A stretch of DNA of 32,299 nt from Atopobium sp. oral taxon 810 str. F0209 (GTDB taxonomy: Bacteria > Actinomycetota > Coriobacteriia > Coriobacteriales > Atopobiaceae), in contig NZ_KE952943.1 in assembly GCF_000466405.1 (NCBI RefSeq), forward strand, positions 29,405 through 61,703, in the 5' to 3' direction. Below the pieces are notes generated by a model. It was not told where the DNA came from. It was given only the letters and a program-made list of their open reading frames with translations, and made no database searches. The first letter of the stretch is position 1. Each line of letters starts with the position of its first letter. Positions 31,860-32,299 of the stretch are shown piece after piece. A program made the position numbers and the translations under genes.

Positions 31860-32140
31860 GCTAAAGTCCCTTCTTCTGCGCACCTTTTGGCCGCATAAGC
31901 GGAGGTACGTCTTGTCTCTCAAGTAGTGCTTTGCCGCCCAAGACCAAGACGACGACGTGTCTTGCAAATAAAAAACCCTTCTTTTGGTGGGCCGCAACAG
32001 CTGTTAAGCAAGCTACAGATCCCACGTAACTTTCGAAATTTTACCCGAGAGAAGCCCATACGCCAAACGCCAACCAATAACTGCAGGAATTTGGCACAAG
32101 TCGACTTTGAGGGTTGGGGGGAGCCATGTCCTGCTTCCCC
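31860..32140. other. Leader and intergenic region upstream of the wall-hydrolase gene
   Basis: No gene. On the minus strand it holds a small hairpin CCGC-TTAT-GCGG (31891-31902), CAAGAC/GTCTTG (31945-31950 with 31959-31964) and a 10-bp palindrome AACAGCTGTT (31996-32005). CGCCAAACGCCAA at 32061-32073 resembles the core of repeat A in reverse. I looked for a ydaO-type cyclic-di-AMP riboswitch, common before such genes, and did not find its conserved words. Confidence 0.4.
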
Positions 32141-32283
32141 ACAACGGGTTCAAAAGCGTCCCTTCAGCTTGCAAACGGTTCAAAACCGTACCTTACACGC
32201 CACAAAACCGCTGATAAAAATTTTCGCAAGGGCGCTTATTGAACCCGATGTAAGCAAAAGGGTGCTTTTTGAACCCGTTGTAG
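32141..32283. repeat. 2+2 inverted repeat locus B (30-bp step)
   Basis: Reverse copies ACAACGGGTTCAAAAGCG (32141) and GCAAACGGTTCAAAACCG (32171) are 30 bp apart. Forward copies GGGCGCTTATTGAACCCG and GGGTGCTTTTTGAACCCG (cores at 32239 and 32269) are also 30 bp apart. The inner pair spans 71 bp (32176-32246). The geometry matches locus C at 10521-10650. No gene to the right within the window. Confidence 0.72.
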
Positions 32284-32299
32284 TCACTTTTCCGCAGGC

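Noticed and set aside
31860-31997. Longer start (ATG 31997) for the wall hydrolase
   Set aside because: It adds 46 residues before the signal peptide, whereas GTG 31859 has a good ribosome site and gives a normal signal peptide.
31860-32100. ydaO-type cyclic-di-AMP riboswitch upstream of the wall hydrolase
   Set aside because: The conserved words of that riboswitch could not be found on the minus strand.

Overview
The window looks like a chromosomal segment of a Gram-positive, moderate-GC actinobacterium, most likely of the Coriobacteriia (Atopobiaceae; Lancefieldella/Atopobium/Olsenella type). This is an inference from gene content: a fruR-fruK-fruA fructose PTS operon, two Sapep-type dipeptidases, a UbiB kinase beside a phasin-like protein, a DUF1015 protein, an LPQTG-anchored surface protein and an AbiEi/DUF559-like protein. 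No rRNA, tRNA or CRISPR array was seen.

Layout. 1-2,000: an AbiEi-like/PD-(D/E)XK protein gene lies between arrays of a short 31/41-bp repeat. 1,950-5,930: minus-strand fructose operon fruR-fruK-fruA with candidate operators, a structured 3' region and a terminator. 6,017-10,485: MarR regulator and a heterodimeric ABC exporter with one degenerate ATP site, in one overlapping operon. 10,690-12,946: UbiB/ABC1 kinase and phasin-like protein (minus). 13,009-15,173: a HAD phosphatase and a DUF1015 protein, divergent across four tandem palindromes. 15,450-18,089: a large TPR protein that I do not recognise. 18,267-19,589: a surface protein with Cna-B-like domains and nine G in its signal-peptide coding region (candidate phase-variable switch).

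About 19,690-26,470 is an AT-richer island of Firmicutes character. It holds the start of an ICE module (RepA-like DUF6017 protein, DUF5348 protein, a frameshifted pcfB-like gene that breaks off). Beside it is a minus-strand cargo operon (DUF1254/DUF1214 protein, alkylsulfatase, acyltransferase) bracketed by candidate inverted ends. 26,570-31,859 returns to backbone: two paralogous 471-aa dipeptidases flanking a HAD hydrolase, and a secreted coiled-coil/lysozyme-like wall protein.

The most unusual signal is a set of intergenic repeat loci that no gene family explains. Three loci (near 10,521-10,650, 29,070-29,152 and 32,141-32,283) share one geometry: inverted GGTTC / GAACC cores whose inner pair spans 70-71 bp, and in two of them a second pair placed exactly 30 bp further out. 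The arrays around the AbiEi-like gene use a possibly related core (TTGAA..A..TGTGGC) with 31- or 41-bp spacing. Most of these loci sit between convergent genes, as REP/BIME elements do in other bacteria.
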